Shown piece by piece: positions 18,354-27,227 of a stretch of 64,000 bases of DNA. The notes under the pieces were generated by a model. It had not been told where the DNA came from and did no database searches. It worked only from the letters and a program-made list of their open reading frames with translations. The DNA is taken from positions 1,550,001 through 1,614,000 of the forward strand of contig OZ241353.1 in NCBI GenBank assembly GCA_965200375.1, in the 5' to 3' direction. How positions within the stretch are numbered: the first letter of the stretch is position 1; the number at the start of each line of letters is the position of its first letter. A program made the translations under genes and the position numbers. The DNA comes from VXYL01 sp965200375. Lineage in GTDB: Bacteria > Pseudomonadota > Gammaproteobacteria > Pseudomonadales > Azotimanducaceae.

Positions 18354-19748
18354 TCAGTTGTCATCCGGCAAGGACGACAGGTTGGCGATGTGCCCTTCGG
18401 GGCTTTCCATCAGGCTCATCACTTGAATGTCCCGATCGGCCTCGATGTCGAGCCGCCACTTCCCTTGGCCATCGCCAAGGGCGCCTTCAAGACCAGCGCC
18501 GCCGTCCTCCAGTTCCGGGGCATCGATTGAGCGGGCGTGGCCAGCGGGAAGGGCAAGCCGGACCGGGCCGCGCATGGCGCCGGAATCGTCCAAACCGCGG
18601 ATGGCGATCTCGGCATCCTGGTCATCGGGGTTGATCAGCCGCAGCAGGCTGGCTTGGCGCCGGTTGCTGGCCGGATTGAAGATGGACACCCGGTGCAGGC
18701 CCGCAATCTTCGGGGCCAGGTCGTGGATGCTGGTTAGAAAGCCGCCTGTGGCGCGAACGTAGGCGAGGGCTTCGATGGACAGCGGGCTGGTCAGCCGCAG
18801 CCGCCAATCGCCCTGCCCTTGGCCGATGCCGGAATCCAGGCCCTTGGCCGAGTTGCCCGTTTCCAGATCGGAGGAATTGAAATGGATGACTTGGCGCATG
18901 GCCAAGGCGAGGTTGACCGGGCCGAATTCGCGCCCAGTGTCGTCGATGGCGGTGAGCGAGACTTCGCCGGCCTGATCGGAATAGTTGATGAGACGCAGGA
19001 ACCCCTGCCGCAGCGGCTCGGACGCCGATAGGAACAACGGCACATCAACGGTCGAGTCGCCAGCCTCTTGTCGGACGAAGATGAGTTTCGCCATCGGCTC
19101 GTCCGTGAACGGCGCCATGCCCCTGATGCTGACGATGGTTCCCTGCGGCACGGTGGCGGGATTGCTGAGCGAGAAGCCGTTTCCGTCCTCGGTGCCGGCG
19201 TCGTAGGGAAACAGATCCACTTCGAGCCGCGACAACCAGCGTCCGCGCGCATCGAGCAGGGACAGTCCCGAGACGCCGACGAACCAGTCCGGGCTCGGCG
19301 CGATCATGGTGAGCAGCGTGACCAGTGGGTGGTCCCTGGTGGTCTCGAAGTCAACGCTCACCTCCGGCGTGCCGCCGGTGCCGAGGCTCTTTTCGATGAT
19401 GGCGCCGACGTGGTTGCTGGCGTTGATCTCGGACTTGAAGGCGCTCGTCCGACCGAGTTCCGCCACGTCTTCAATCCCCGGACTGGCCATGCCACCGACT
19501 TGCCAAAAGGTCACGCGATCATTGTGCGTGGTGCCGATCAACGGCGAGAAATGCGCGCTTCCCGGCAGGCCGCCGGGTGTTGCGGCGGTGGTCCAAGTGC
19601 CCTGAAAGGTGACTCGATAGGCGACTGGCGACTCAGTGGGTTGGGCTTGCGCAGGCACAGGCGCCCAGCCGACGAGCCACGCTGACAGTGCGACGGCGAG
19701 GCTGAGACAGCGGAAAGGCGCCAACGACAGTTCGGATGCCACGCACAT
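18354..19748 (-). CDS. Secreted spondin-domain protein with the two-unit C-terminal module
   Basis: The 464-residue protein has a signal peptide (about residues 1-36, ending near PAQAQ) and then a spondin N-terminal-type domain (about 42-220). Key matches are YRVTFQGTWT, GSAHFSPLIGTTHN, the strongly conserved MIAPSPDWFVGVSGLSL, and EVDLFPYDAGTEDGNGF with the calcium-site acidic residues. Residues 247-464 are the same two-unit module that ends the large subtilase. Spondin domains occur in bacteria but are best known from animal matrix proteins; in bacteria their role is unclear. The gene stands alone on the minus strand. Binding to a host or matrix surface is a guess. Confidence 0.85.
   Translation of the reverse strand: MCVASELSLAPFRCLSLAVALSAWLVGWAPVPAQAQPTESPVAYRVTFQGTWTTAATPGGLPGSAHFSPLIGTTHNDRVTFWQVGGMASPGIEDVAELGRTSAFKSEINASNHVGAIIEKSLGTGGTPEVSVDFETTRDHPLVTLLTMIAPSPDWFVGVSGLSLLDARGRWLSRLEVDLFPYDAGTEDGNGFSLSNPATVPQGTIVSIRGMAPFTDEPMAKLIFVRQEAGDSTVDVPLFLSASEPLRQGFLRLINYSDQAGEVSLTAIDDTGREFGPVNLALAMRQVIHFNSSDLETGNSAKGLDSGIGQGQGDWRLRLTSPLSIEALAYVRATGGFLTSIHDLAPKIAGLHRVSIFNPASNRRQASLLRLINPDDQDAEIAIRGLDDSGAMRGPVRLALPAGHARSIDAPELEDGGAGLEGALGDGQGKWRLDIEADRDIQVMSLMESPEGHIANLSSLPDDN
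18357..19010 (-). other. Two-unit C-terminal module, copy 2 (in the spondin protein)
   Basis: These 218 residues align without long gaps to the end of the subtilase. Shared blocks include HFNSSDLETGNSAKGL versus HFNSGDLENGNAGKGL, GQGDWRL, GGFLTS.HD.AP, SLLRL.NP.D and GH(I/L).NLSS at the end. The duplication within the module is also kept here: both halves carry DD.G and GQGxW motifs. Confidence 0.8.
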
Positions 19749-19895
19749 CAGCGCCGATCCCTTCCCGCGACTCGTCTAGCTTACGGCAGCCCCAAGCGCG
19801 TTGCAAAGGTCCGGAAAGGCTCGGATGCCTGTCTCATCTGTCTCATGGAGTACGCGCTGGCGACGGCACGGCGTGAAGCCGAGCAGCAACGAGCC

Positions 19896-21068
19896 CTATT
19901 CGGTCGTCTGCGAGCGAGTGCGGTCCTGCTCCAGCAGGTTCCGCATGTAGCTGTGGAACGATGGAATGCCGAACGACACGTTCCCGCCGGCAAGCGCCAA
20001 TGAACCGTGGGCGACGGCCTTGTCCACGGCGTCGACCTCGAAGCCCGCCTGGGCCACGACTTTCTCGGCTTCGCGTTGCTTCAATGCCGTCGCGTTGGCG
20101 CGTTCCATCGCCGCCACCACCGCCAACATGGGGTCGTGGCTCTTTCCCGCGCTGAGCCGAGCTTGGTAGTGCTGGACCCTGCGGGCGTGGCCATGCCGCA
20201 GCGCCTCGTCGAGGGATTGGCCCGCCAAGTGCTTGTGGCGGGTCAGCGCTGCGTGAGCGCCTTCGAGATATCCGTTGATGTGTTGCGGAAAACCGTGGCT
20301 GGCTTTGGCCAGCGCCTGCAAGCTCTTGTCGGGGAGATCGTCGAATCCCGTGGCGGCCAGGTTCCTGGCGAAGGCGCAGACCGTGGTGTCGTGATCCAAC
20401 GGTCCCAGAACCATCGGGGTGACGATGCGGGATATGCCGCGCCCATGCGACGGGTTGGCGAGCTCGTCAGCCGTGTGTTGCAGCCCTAGGCCCATCAGAA
20501 AGACAGGACATCCGGTCAAGCCTTGGTGCAGTACGCGCAAGGGCGCAAAGGCGTCGTCCTCAATCGACTGCAGCTCGTCGATTATAAGCACCAGCGCCCT
20601 GTTGTCCCACATTCCCTTTTCCACGGATTCCCGCAACAAGCCAGGGAACGCCGCAGTGTGACGCCCCACATCCCTGGCGATCGCTCCGCCGCTGCCGAGA
20701 ACATTGCCGCCCACGTTGGAGACTCTGTCATCGAGTTGCGCGATCTCGATGGCCTGTTGTTCGGCATTGACTGCTCGTCCCATCAACTTGAACAGGGTAG
20801 TGGTGTCGGACAGTTCCTCCGGAGAAATCAGCAAGGCCGACACGGTCCGTCCCTCTACGTTGGGAGACGCGGCCACGCGGTCGGCGAACTTCTGACCAAG
20901 CTGCGTCTTCCCCGAGCCCGGCACTCCGATGGTCAGGAACAGTCCCCCCGATCGGCCGGTTTTGCACAACGCCGCAAGTTTCGAGTCGTATGCTCGCAGT
21001 TCGTCTTTGCGCCCCGCGAAATGAAGCGGTGCTTCCCGTTCGTCGGGGATGCGGGTTGCCACGTCCAT
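19896..21068 (-). CDS. AAA ATPase, Orc1/Cdc6-like, function unknown
   Basis: This 390-residue protein has Walker A GVPGSGKT (residues 48-55), Walker B LVLIIDELQS (Asp164-Glu165), a sensor-like FLMGLGLQHTADEL, and a C-terminal winged-helix-like part ending in FGIPSFHSYMRNLLEQ. Such ATPases are common in mobile and defence islands and are related to Orc1/Cdc6 and TniB-type proteins. I chose ATG at 21068, before the conserved FAGRKDEL box; the frame is open further upstream without recognisable content. It is divergent from a lone cytosine methyltransferase gene, which makes a functional pair possible but unproven. Confidence 0.75.
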   Translation of the reverse strand: MDVATRIPDEREAPLHFAGRKDELRAYDSKLAALCKTGRSGGLFLTIGVPGSGKTQLGQKFADRVAASPNVEGRTVSALLISPEELSDTTTLFKLMGRAVNAEQQAIEIAQLDDRVSNVGGNVLGSGGAIARDVGRHTAAFPGLLRESVEKGMWDNRALVLIIDELQSIEDDAFAPLRVLHQGLTGCPVFLMGLGLQHTADELANPSHGRGISRIVTPMVLGPLDHDTTVCAFARNLAATGFDDLPDKSLQALAKASHGFPQHINGYLEGAHAALTRHKHLAGQSLDEALRHGHARRVQHYQARLSAGKSHDPMLAVVAAMERANATALKQREAEKVVAQAGFEVDAVDKAVAHGSLALAGGNVSFGIPSFHSYMRNLLEQDRTRSQTTE

Positions 21069-21441
21069 GGCGCCGAAGACTACCACCGTGCGACTGCGGA
21101 CAAGGCGGCTCAAGGCTAGCGAGGCTACGCCTCCACGGGTCTTCGCCGGCTGGCCGTCGTCTCCCGTGCCCGCCGTTCGCCGCACCACCGGCACCCGTGC
21201 CGTTGGGACGGGCGCCGGCGCTCCTCCTTCATCGGACTTCCTCGGCTGTCGATGCGCCCTCGCAAGGACAAACTCGCAAGGACTAAAGTGGCGGTCTGCC
21301 AGGCCGAGCGTGGTCTTTCGGGCAAGCACCGCTCTGGTCGAGCCGATGACGTGGGCGATCGGGCGGTCGGGTCGCAGTCTCCGCCACACGCCCAACGCGA
21401 TGGGCGTAGTCTTCGTTCGATGGTGGCTATCTGGAGCGAAC
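21069..21441. other. Divergent intergenic region between AAA ATPase and methyltransferase genes
   Basis: These 373 bases separate the two divergent genes and should hold both promoters. Frames are open through it in both directions, but the translations show no family features. I see no clear promoter boxes or inverted repeats. A longer N-terminus for either protein is possible. Confidence 0.5.
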
Positions 21442-22488
21442 GTGGCGCGCGCGCTTCACTCTCCGGCGATCAGTCTGTTTGCCGGCGCCGGCGGCATGGA
21501 CATCGGCGTGGAAGAGGCCGGCTTCAAGACCGTCTGCGCCATCGAGAGCGACCCGCACTGCGCCGCCACTTTGCGTCGCAACGGCCCGCGCAAGGCCGTC
21601 TGGCAAGCGGATGTGCGCGTGATCGACCCGCAGCGGGTCTTGGACGTGCTGCAGTTGCGGCCCGGCGAAGTCGGCCTGCTGCATGGCGGCCCGCCGTGCC
21701 AGCCGTTCAGCCAGATCGGCAAGCGCGGCGGGATGGACGATCCGCGCGGCGCGTTGATTTTCGAAGTGTTGCGCTTCGCCCGTGTTCTTCGCCCCTTGGC
21801 AGTGCTCGTCGAGCAGGTGCCCAACTTCCTGTGCACGCGAACGCCCGCCGGCCGGCACCTGCTGGAGGAACTGCGCGACGAGTTCCACACGCTTGGCTAC
21901 GACATGCACGTGGACGTGGTGGACGCCCAAGCCCACGGCGTGGCGCAACGGCGGCGGCGGGCGTTGTTCGTCTGCGTGCCGGCCGGCGCGCCGTTCGCCT
22001 TCGGGCCGCCGAACGGCAAGGCGAAGACGGTGGGCGCGGCGCTGCGCGGTCTGCCAGTGCCGTCGGCGCCAGACGAAGCGCCGCCGGTAGCCAACCACAT
22101 TGACGTCACCCCGGCCCGCGACCGCGAGCGCATCGCCTATGTTCCCGAAGGGCTGTGGCTGGCGAAGGCGCCCGGCGTGCCAGCGGACATCCTGCGCAAC
22201 CTCACGCGCAAGGACACGACGAAGTACCGGCGCCTGCACCGCCAGGGCATCGCCCCCACGCTGCGTTGCGGGGAAGCGCTCTACCACCCGCTGGAAGACC
22301 GCTACATCACGCCCCGCGAGGCGGCGCGCTTGCAGGGCTTCCCGGACCGGCACGTGTTCGAGGGCCCCATTCGCCGCCGCACAGGCCGCGTACGCGACTT
22401 GGACCAGCACCGCCAAGTGGCCAACGCCGTGCCGCCGCCCCTGGCCCGCGCCGCCGCCATGCAGGTGCGCCAAGCACTGTGTCTGTAG
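21442..22488 (+). CDS. DNA (cytosine-5)-methyltransferase
   Basis: This 348-residue enzyme has the ordered C5-methylase motifs: motif I SLFAGAGGMDIGVEEAG (residues 11-27), motif IV GGPPCQPFSQIGKR with catalytic Cys86, motif VI as EQVPNF (usually ENV), motif VIII QRRRR, and motif X QVANAVPPPLA. The target-recognition part (about 210-290) is short. The GTG at 21442 has GGAG six bases upstream and places motif I at residue 11, as is usual; an ATG at 21400 is the alternative. No restriction endonuclease gene is adjacent, so it is an orphan methylase or works with the divergent ATPase. The Asn-to-Gln change in motif VI is unusual but conservative. Confidence 0.88.
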   Translation: MARALHSPAISLFAGAGGMDIGVEEAGFKTVCAIESDPHCAATLRRNGPRKAVWQADVRVIDPQRVLDVLQLRPGEVGLLHGGPPCQPFSQIGKRGGMDDPRGALIFEVLRFARVLRPLAVLVEQVPNFLCTRTPAGRHLLEELRDEFHTLGYDMHVDVVDAQAHGVAQRRRRALFVCVPAGAPFAFGPPNGKAKTVGAALRGLPVPSAPDEAPPVANHIDVTPARDRERIAYVPEGLWLAKAPGVPADILRNLTRKDTTKYRRLHRQGIAPTLRCGEALYHPLEDRYITPREAARLQGFPDRHVFEGPIRRRTGRVRDLDQHRQVANAVPPPLARAAAMQVRQALCL

Positions 22489-22767
22489 TCGAAGAACTCT
22501 ACGGGCAGCCCCTTCGCGCCGAGGGCATGGATCAAGGCGCATGCAGAACCGCGTTGTGCCCCTTCACGCGCACCACCTGCGATGGCGGCGGCAACCGCGA
22601 CATGGCGCGGGTGGCGGCATCCGATCCAGCACCGCATCGCCCATGCTCCCGCCGAGGACGCATCCTGCCAAGCGAAAACACCCTGCCCGCGGGCGTACGT
22701 GGGGTTGCCGCGTGGGGCGGCGGCGCGTACCATGCGCGGCATCGTTTCGGGGACCTGCCCAGCCGCG

Positions 22768-23196
22768 ATGAAGACGGTGAGCCTGCGGCGCGAGGACGCG
22801 CAGCATGATTGGTACGTGGTGGACGCCGCCGGCAAGACGCTCGGCCGCCTCGCCTCGGAAGTCGCTCGGCGGCTGCGGGGCAAGCACAAGCCGTCGTACA
22901 CGCCCCATGTGGACGGCGGCGACTACATCGTGGTGGTGAACGCGGAGCAGGTGCGCGTCACCGGCCAGAAGGAAACGGACAAGGTCTACTACCGCCACTC
23001 GGGCTATCCAGGCGGCATCAAGGCGACGTCCCTCGGCAAGCTGCGCGCCACGCGCCCGGAACGCATCGTGGCCAATGCCGTCAGGGGCATGATGCCGCGC
23101 AACCGCCTCGGCCGCGCCATGTTCAAGAAGCTGAAGGTGTACGTCGGGCCCAGCCATCCCCACGCAGCGCAGCAGCCGCAGACGTTGGACGTGTAG
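22768..23196 (+). CDS. rplM: 50S ribosomal protein L13
   Basis: The 142-residue product has the full length of bacterial L13. Motifs include WYVVDAAGKTLGRLAS, the MMPRNRLGRAMFKKLKVY C-terminal block and YYRHSGYPGG. The ATG at 22768 gives the family's standard N-terminus MKTVSLRREDAQHDWY. It is followed after 21 bases by rpsI, the universal bacterial arrangement. The 279 bases before it, after the methyltransferase stop, show no gene and probably hold the promoter. Confidence 0.97.
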   Translation: MKTVSLRREDAQHDWYVVDAAGKTLGRLASEVARRLRGKHKPSYTPHVDGGDYIVVVNAEQVRVTGQKETDKVYYRHSGYPGGIKATSLGKLRATRPERIVANAVRGMMPRNRLGRAMFKKLKVYVGPSHPHAAQQPQTLDV

Positions 23197-23217
23197 CCGC
23201 ACCTCAAGGGAGCAACG

Positions 23218-23607
23218 ATGCCAGAGACGAACTACGGCACCGGCCGGCGCAAGACCGCCACCGCCCGCGTATTCATCCGCCCCGGCTTGGACCGCATTCT
23301 GGTCAACAACCGGCCGGTGGAGGAGTACTTCGGGCGCGAGACCGCGCGCATGATCGTGCGGCAGCCGCTGCTCGTGGCGCGTGCGCCGGAGAACTTCGAC
23401 ATTCGCGTGTCCGTGAAGGGCGGCGGCGGCTCCGGGCAAGCCGGCGCCATTCGCCACGGCATCGCCCGGGCGCTGGTGGAATACGACGAGGAACTGCGCC
23501 GGCCGCTGCGCGAGGCGGGCCTGCTCACTCGCGACGCCCGGGAGGTGGAGCGCAAGAAGGTCGGCCTGCGCAAGGCGCGCAAGCGGCCCCAGTACTCCAA
23601 GCGCTAG
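23218..23607 (+). CDS. rpsI: 30S ribosomal protein S9
   Basis: This 129-residue protein matches S9 throughout: the start YGTGRRKTATARVFIRPG, the central SGQAGAIRHGIARAL, and the basic tail KKVGLRKARKRPQYSKR that reaches the ribosomal P site. It is preceded by GGGAGCAACG and its ATG is at 23218. It is paired with rplM. Confidence 0.97.
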   Translation: MPETNYGTGRRKTATARVFIRPGLDRILVNNRPVEEYFGRETARMIVRQPLLVARAPENFDIRVSVKGGGGSGQAGAIRHGIARALVEYDEELRRPLREAGLLTRDAREVERKKVGLRKARKRPQYSKR

Positions 23608-23745
23608 CGGCGCGAACAAGCCTTCCAACGCCGTGGGGCGTCTTTGCAGCGTGTGCGCCGCGACCCGCCGGGCCGCTGCGCCTTGGCGCAGCCGCAGTTC
23701 GCGCGACGGCTGCGGCGGAGCGTCGGTCGCCGGGGGGCCCTGCAT

Positions 23746-24357
23746 GTGAACGGCGAAGCCAAGGCGGACAGCCAGGGCCGCCGCTACTTCCTGATCGCCT
23801 CCACCTCGGCCGCTTCGGTGGCTGGCGTCATCGGTGCCGCGGTGCCTTTCGTCAGCGCTTGGCAGCCAAGCGCCAAGGCGCGGGCGGCTGGCGCCCCGAT
23901 CCGGCTGGACATCTCGCGCCTGCGCCCGGGCGAAATCCTGCGCCCCATTCCGGCTTGGCGGGGGCAGCCGGTGTTCGTGGTGGCCCGCAGCGCCGAGAAC
24001 GTGTCGGCCTTGGGCGGAGCGGCCGACGAGCTGGCGGATCCCGATTCCGAGAACCTCGCCAACCAGCCGGCCTACGCGCGCAACGCTTGGCGGTCCAGAA
24101 AGCCGGAGGTGGGCGTGTATCTGGGGCTCTGCACCCACCTCGGCTGTTCGCCGAAGGACCGCAGCCAGGAGCAGATGCGGCAGTACGACGCCAACTGGAC
24201 CGGCGGCGGCTTCTACTGCCCCTGCCACGGCTCCCGATTCGATCTCGCCGGGCGGGTGGTGAAGGGCGTGCCGGCGCCGGACAATCTGGTGGTGCCGCCC
24301 TACTCCTACCTTTCGGATACCGAGATCATCGTCGGCGTGGACGAAGAAACGGCATGA
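23746..24357 (+). CDS. petA: Cytochrome bc1 complex Rieske iron-sulfur subunit
   Basis: This 203-residue subunit passes electrons from ubiquinol to cytochrome c1. The N-terminus has a twin-arginine-type sequence, GRRYFL, and a single membrane anchor at about residues 14-38. The 2Fe-2S centre is seen in LCTHLGC (Cys129, His131, Cys134) and YCPCHGSRFD (Cys158, Cys160, His161). I chose the GTG at 23746, which puts the anchor close to the N-terminus as in the family; the frame is open to 23644. It is the first of three co-directed bc1 genes directly after rplM-rpsI, the order found in many Gammaproteobacteria. Confidence 0.95.
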   Translation: MNGEAKADSQGRRYFLIASTSAASVAGVIGAAVPFVSAWQPSAKARAAGAPIRLDISRLRPGEILRPIPAWRGQPVFVVARSAENVSALGGAADELADPDSENLANQPAYARNAWRSRKPEVGVYLGLCTHLGCSPKDRSQEQMRQYDANWTGGGFYCPCHGSRFDLAGRVVKGVPAPDNLVVPPYSYLSDTEIIVGVDEETA

Positions 24358-24404
24358 CGCCCGGCCGATCGAACGTGCCGAGCTGGCAGGCGGGAGGGCT
24401 CTAG

Positions 24405-25679
24405 GTGGCGGATTCCGCACCGCTGCGGCCCGTCGGCGGCCCCGGCCCCTTGCAGCGCCTCGTCGCCTGGGTGGACGAGCGGTTCCCGCTCACCAAGACC
24501 ATCGAGGAGCACGCCACCCGCTACTACGCGCCGAAGAACTTCAACTTCTGGTACTGCTTCGGTGCGCTTGCCAGCGTCGTGCTGGTGATGCAGATCGTCA
24601 CCGGCATCTGGCTGACGATGTCCTACGTGCCGAGCGGCGACGGCGCATTCGCTTCGGTGGAGTACATCATGCGCGACGTCAACTACGGGGACGTCATCCG
24701 CTACCTGCACTCCACCGGCGCTTCGGCGTTCTTCATCGTCGTCTACCTGCACATGTTCCGCGGTCTCGCCTACGGCTCCTATCGACGGCCTCGGGAGCTG
24801 GTCTGGCTGATCGGCATGGGCATCTTCCTGGTGCTGATGGCGGAGGGCTTCTTCGGCTACCTGCTGCCCTGGGGCAACATGTCCTACTGGGGTGCGCAAG
24901 TGATCGTCTCGCTGGTGGGCGCGGTGCCCGTGGTCGGTCCGGATCTCATGGAATGGGTGCGCGGCGACTACCTGATGTCCGAGATCACGCTGAACCGCTT
25001 CTTCGCGCTGCATGTGGTGGCGCTGCCGCTGGCGCTGGTGGGGCTGGTGTTCGTCCACATCGTGGCGCTGCATCGGGTGGGCTCCAACAATCCGGACGGC
25101 GTGGAGATCAAGAACGACAAGGACGAACACGGGGTGCCGGTCGATGGCATTCCGTTCCATCCCTACTACACGGTTCACGATTTCCAGGCCACGGTGGCGT
25201 TCCTGTTCGTTTTCTGCGCCGTGGTGTTCTTCGTGCCGGAGATGTTCGGCTACTTCCTGGAGAAGCCGAACTTCGAGCAGGCGAATCCTCTGAAGACGCC
25301 GGAACACATCGCCCCGGTCTGGTACTACACGCCCTACTACTCGATGCTGCGGGCGTCCACGTTCCCGCTGTTCGGCATCGCCGCGAAGTTCTGGGGCTTC
25401 GTGGTCATGGCGGCCGCCATCCTGATGCCAGCCATGCTGCCCTGGCTGGATAGAAGCCCGGTGAAGTCCATGCGCTACAAGGGCCTCGCATCCAAGGCGA
25501 TGCTGGCGCTGCTGGTGGCGAGCTTCTTCGTGCTCGGCTATCTGGGCACCGTGAGCACCACGCCGTTCACCACCGGCCTCGCTCAGATATGCACCCTGAT
25601 CTACTTCGCCTACTTCGTGCTCATGCCGTGGTACACGCAGGCGGAGAAGACCAAATCACCGCCGGAGCGCCTGACGTGA
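24405..25679 (+). CDS. petB: Cytochrome b of the bc1 complex
   Basis: The 424-residue integral membrane protein binds the two b hemes and both quinone sites. It has the conserved N-terminal NFNFWYCFGALASVVLVMQI, the Qo-site glycine-rich LLPWGNMSYWGAQV, paired heme His residues in the second helix (HSTGASAFF) and fourth helix (FFALHVVALPLALVGLVFVH), and the PEMFGY motif, the counterpart of the family's PEWY. The start is GTG at 24405. It overlaps petC by four bases (GTGA). Confidence 0.96.
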   Translation: MADSAPLRPVGGPGPLQRLVAWVDERFPLTKTIEEHATRYYAPKNFNFWYCFGALASVVLVMQIVTGIWLTMSYVPSGDGAFASVEYIMRDVNYGDVIRYLHSTGASAFFIVVYLHMFRGLAYGSYRRPRELVWLIGMGIFLVLMAEGFFGYLLPWGNMSYWGAQVIVSLVGAVPVVGPDLMEWVRGDYLMSEITLNRFFALHVVALPLALVGLVFVHIVALHRVGSNNPDGVEIKNDKDEHGVPVDGIPFHPYYTVHDFQATVAFLFVFCAVVFFVPEMFGYFLEKPNFEQANPLKTPEHIAPVWYYTPYYSMLRASTFPLFGIAAKFWGFVVMAAAILMPAMLPWLDRSPVKSMRYKGLASKAMLALLVASFFVLGYLGTVSTTPFTTGLAQICTLIYFAYFVLMPWYTQAEKTKSPPERLT

Positions 25680-26509
25680 ACGCCTGGCGGCGGGCGACGG
25701 CCCCATCCCTTGTCGCGACGGCGCTCGTGCTGACGACGGCAGGGCCGCCGGCGGCCGCGGCGGAGGCCGCCGTGCCTCTCGAACCGATGCAGCCGAATCT
25801 GCAGGACAAGCCATCCCTGCAACGCGGCATGGCGCTGTACATGAACTACTGCATCGGCTGCCATTCCCTCAAGTTCCAGCGCTACGAGCGCACCGCGGAC
25901 GACCTCGACATTCCGCACCAGGTGGCGCTGGACAACCTGGTGTTCACCGGCCAGGCCATCGGCGGCCTGATGCGCAACGCCATGCCCCCGGACAACGCCG
26001 CCAACTGGTTCGGCGCGCCGCCGCCGGACCTCACCATGGTGGATCGGGTGCGCGGTACGGCCTGGGTGTACAACATGCTGAAGAACTTCTACGTCGATCC
26101 CAAGCGGCCCTTCGGCGTCAACAACCGCGTCTTTCCCGACATCGGCATGCCCCATGTGCTTATCGGGCTGCAAGGCGTCCCGCGCCTCGAGGAAGCCGGC
26201 TACAAGCCCATGGACCTGCTGCACGGCGACGTGATCGAGCGCGGCGAACGCGTAGCCGTTGGCGAAGGCCATCGGTTGCGGCCGCCTCGGGACCCGAGGC
26301 ACAGGATCGCCGTGGACCCCGACAGCGGCGCGCTGACGCCGGAGGAGTTCGACCAGGCCGCCTACGACATCGCCAACTTCCTGCACTACGTGGGCGATCC
26401 CGGTCGCGAGCGGCGGCATCGGATCGGCATCTGGGTGCTCGCCTTCCTGGCGGGCCTCTTCGTGCTGGCGACGCTGCTGAACCGCGAGTACTGGAAGGAC
26501 GTCCGCTGA
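25676..26509 (+). CDS. petC: Cytochrome c1 of the bc1 complex
   Basis: This 277-residue c-type cytochrome has a signal peptide (about residues 1-30), the covalent heme motif CIGCH (residues 59-63) and a C-terminal membrane helix, WVLAFLAGLFVLATLL, that anchors it on the periplasmic side. The Met in DIGMPHVL is a candidate axial ligand. It starts with GTG at 25676 inside the petB stop, so translation is coupled. It carries a basic insert near EGHRLRPPRDPRHR and is slightly longer than E. coli-relative homologues. Confidence 0.95.
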   Translation: MNAWRRATAPSLVATALVLTTAGPPAAAAEAAVPLEPMQPNLQDKPSLQRGMALYMNYCIGCHSLKFQRYERTADDLDIPHQVALDNLVFTGQAIGGLMRNAMPPDNAANWFGAPPPDLTMVDRVRGTAWVYNMLKNFYVDPKRPFGVNNRVFPDIGMPHVLIGLQGVPRLEEAGYKPMDLLHGDVIERGERVAVGEGHRLRPPRDPRHRIAVDPDSGALTPEEFDQAAYDIANFLHYVGDPGRERRHRIGIWVLAFLAGLFVLATLLNREYWKDVR

Positions 26510-26591
26510 TGCCCGCCGCACCCGTGGCTGCGCGTAGGACAGCGCACAGAACTGTGTGCAGAACAGCGCCTGAACAGCAAGGACAACGACC

Positions 26592-27227
26592 GTGGACCTG
26601 AACCCCATCCGGCGGGCTTCCATGACCCTGTATTCGGATCCCCGCGACCACCACAGCCACCGCGTACGCATGGTGCTGGCGGAGAAGGACGTGCATGTGC
26701 AGGTGGTGGACGTGAACCCCAGCCGTCTGCCCCGGGCGCTCTTGGACCTGAACCCCTACAACACCGTGCCGACGCTGGTGGACCGGGATCTGGTGCTCTA
26801 CAACAGCAACGTCATCATCGAGTATCTGGACGAGCGCTTTCCGCATCCGCCGCTGCTGCCCGTGTACCCCGTTGCCCGGGCCCAAAGCCGATTGCTGATG
26901 CATCGCATCGAGCTCGATTGGAGCGGCCATCTGGACGCGCTGATGCGCGGCAAGGGCGGCGCCCGGGTGCTCGACAAGGCCCACTTGGCGCTGCGCGAGA
27001 GCGTCGTGGCGGTGGCGCCGATGTTCGCCGAGAAGCCGTTCTTCATGAACGACGAGCTGACGCTGGTGGATTGCTGCGTGGCGCCGGTGCTGTGGCGCCT
27101 CGACCATGTCGGCATCGACCTGCCGGAACGGCTCACCCGGCCGATGACCCGCTACATGAGGAAGATCTTCGCCCGGCGTTCCTTTCGCGACAGCTTGACG
27201 GAACTCGAAGTCGAAATGCGCGAATGA
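26592..27227 (+). CDS. sspA: Stringent starvation protein A
   Basis: The 211-residue protein has the glutathione-S-transferase fold without the catalytic residues. Matches to SspA include MTLYSDPRDHHSHRVRMVLAEK, LNPYNTVPTLVDRDLVLYNSNVI and YLDERFPHPPLLP. SspA binds RNA polymerase and changes transcription in stationary phase. I kept the GTG at 26592 (AAGGA eight bases upstream) because the E. coli protein also has about ten residues before the MTL motif; the ATG at 26622 is an alternative. Its last four bases overlap sspB. The 82-base gap after petC contains CACAG-AA-CTGTG at 26545-26556, a small inverted repeat. Confidence 0.93.
   Translation: MDLNPIRRASMTLYSDPRDHHSHRVRMVLAEKDVHVQVVDVNPSRLPRALLDLNPYNTVPTLVDRDLVLYNSNVIIEYLDERFPHPPLLPVYPVARAQSRLLMHRIELDWSGHLDALMRGKGGARVLDKAHLALRESVVAVAPMFAEKPFFMNDELTLVDCCVAPVLWRLDHVGIDLPERLTRPMTRYMRKIFARRSFRDSLTELEVEMRE

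Noticed and set aside
21069..21441. N-terminal extension of the AAA ATPase up to 21395
   Set aside because: The frame is open, but the residues are Arg/Pro/Ala-rich without family match and would overlap the divergent promoter region.
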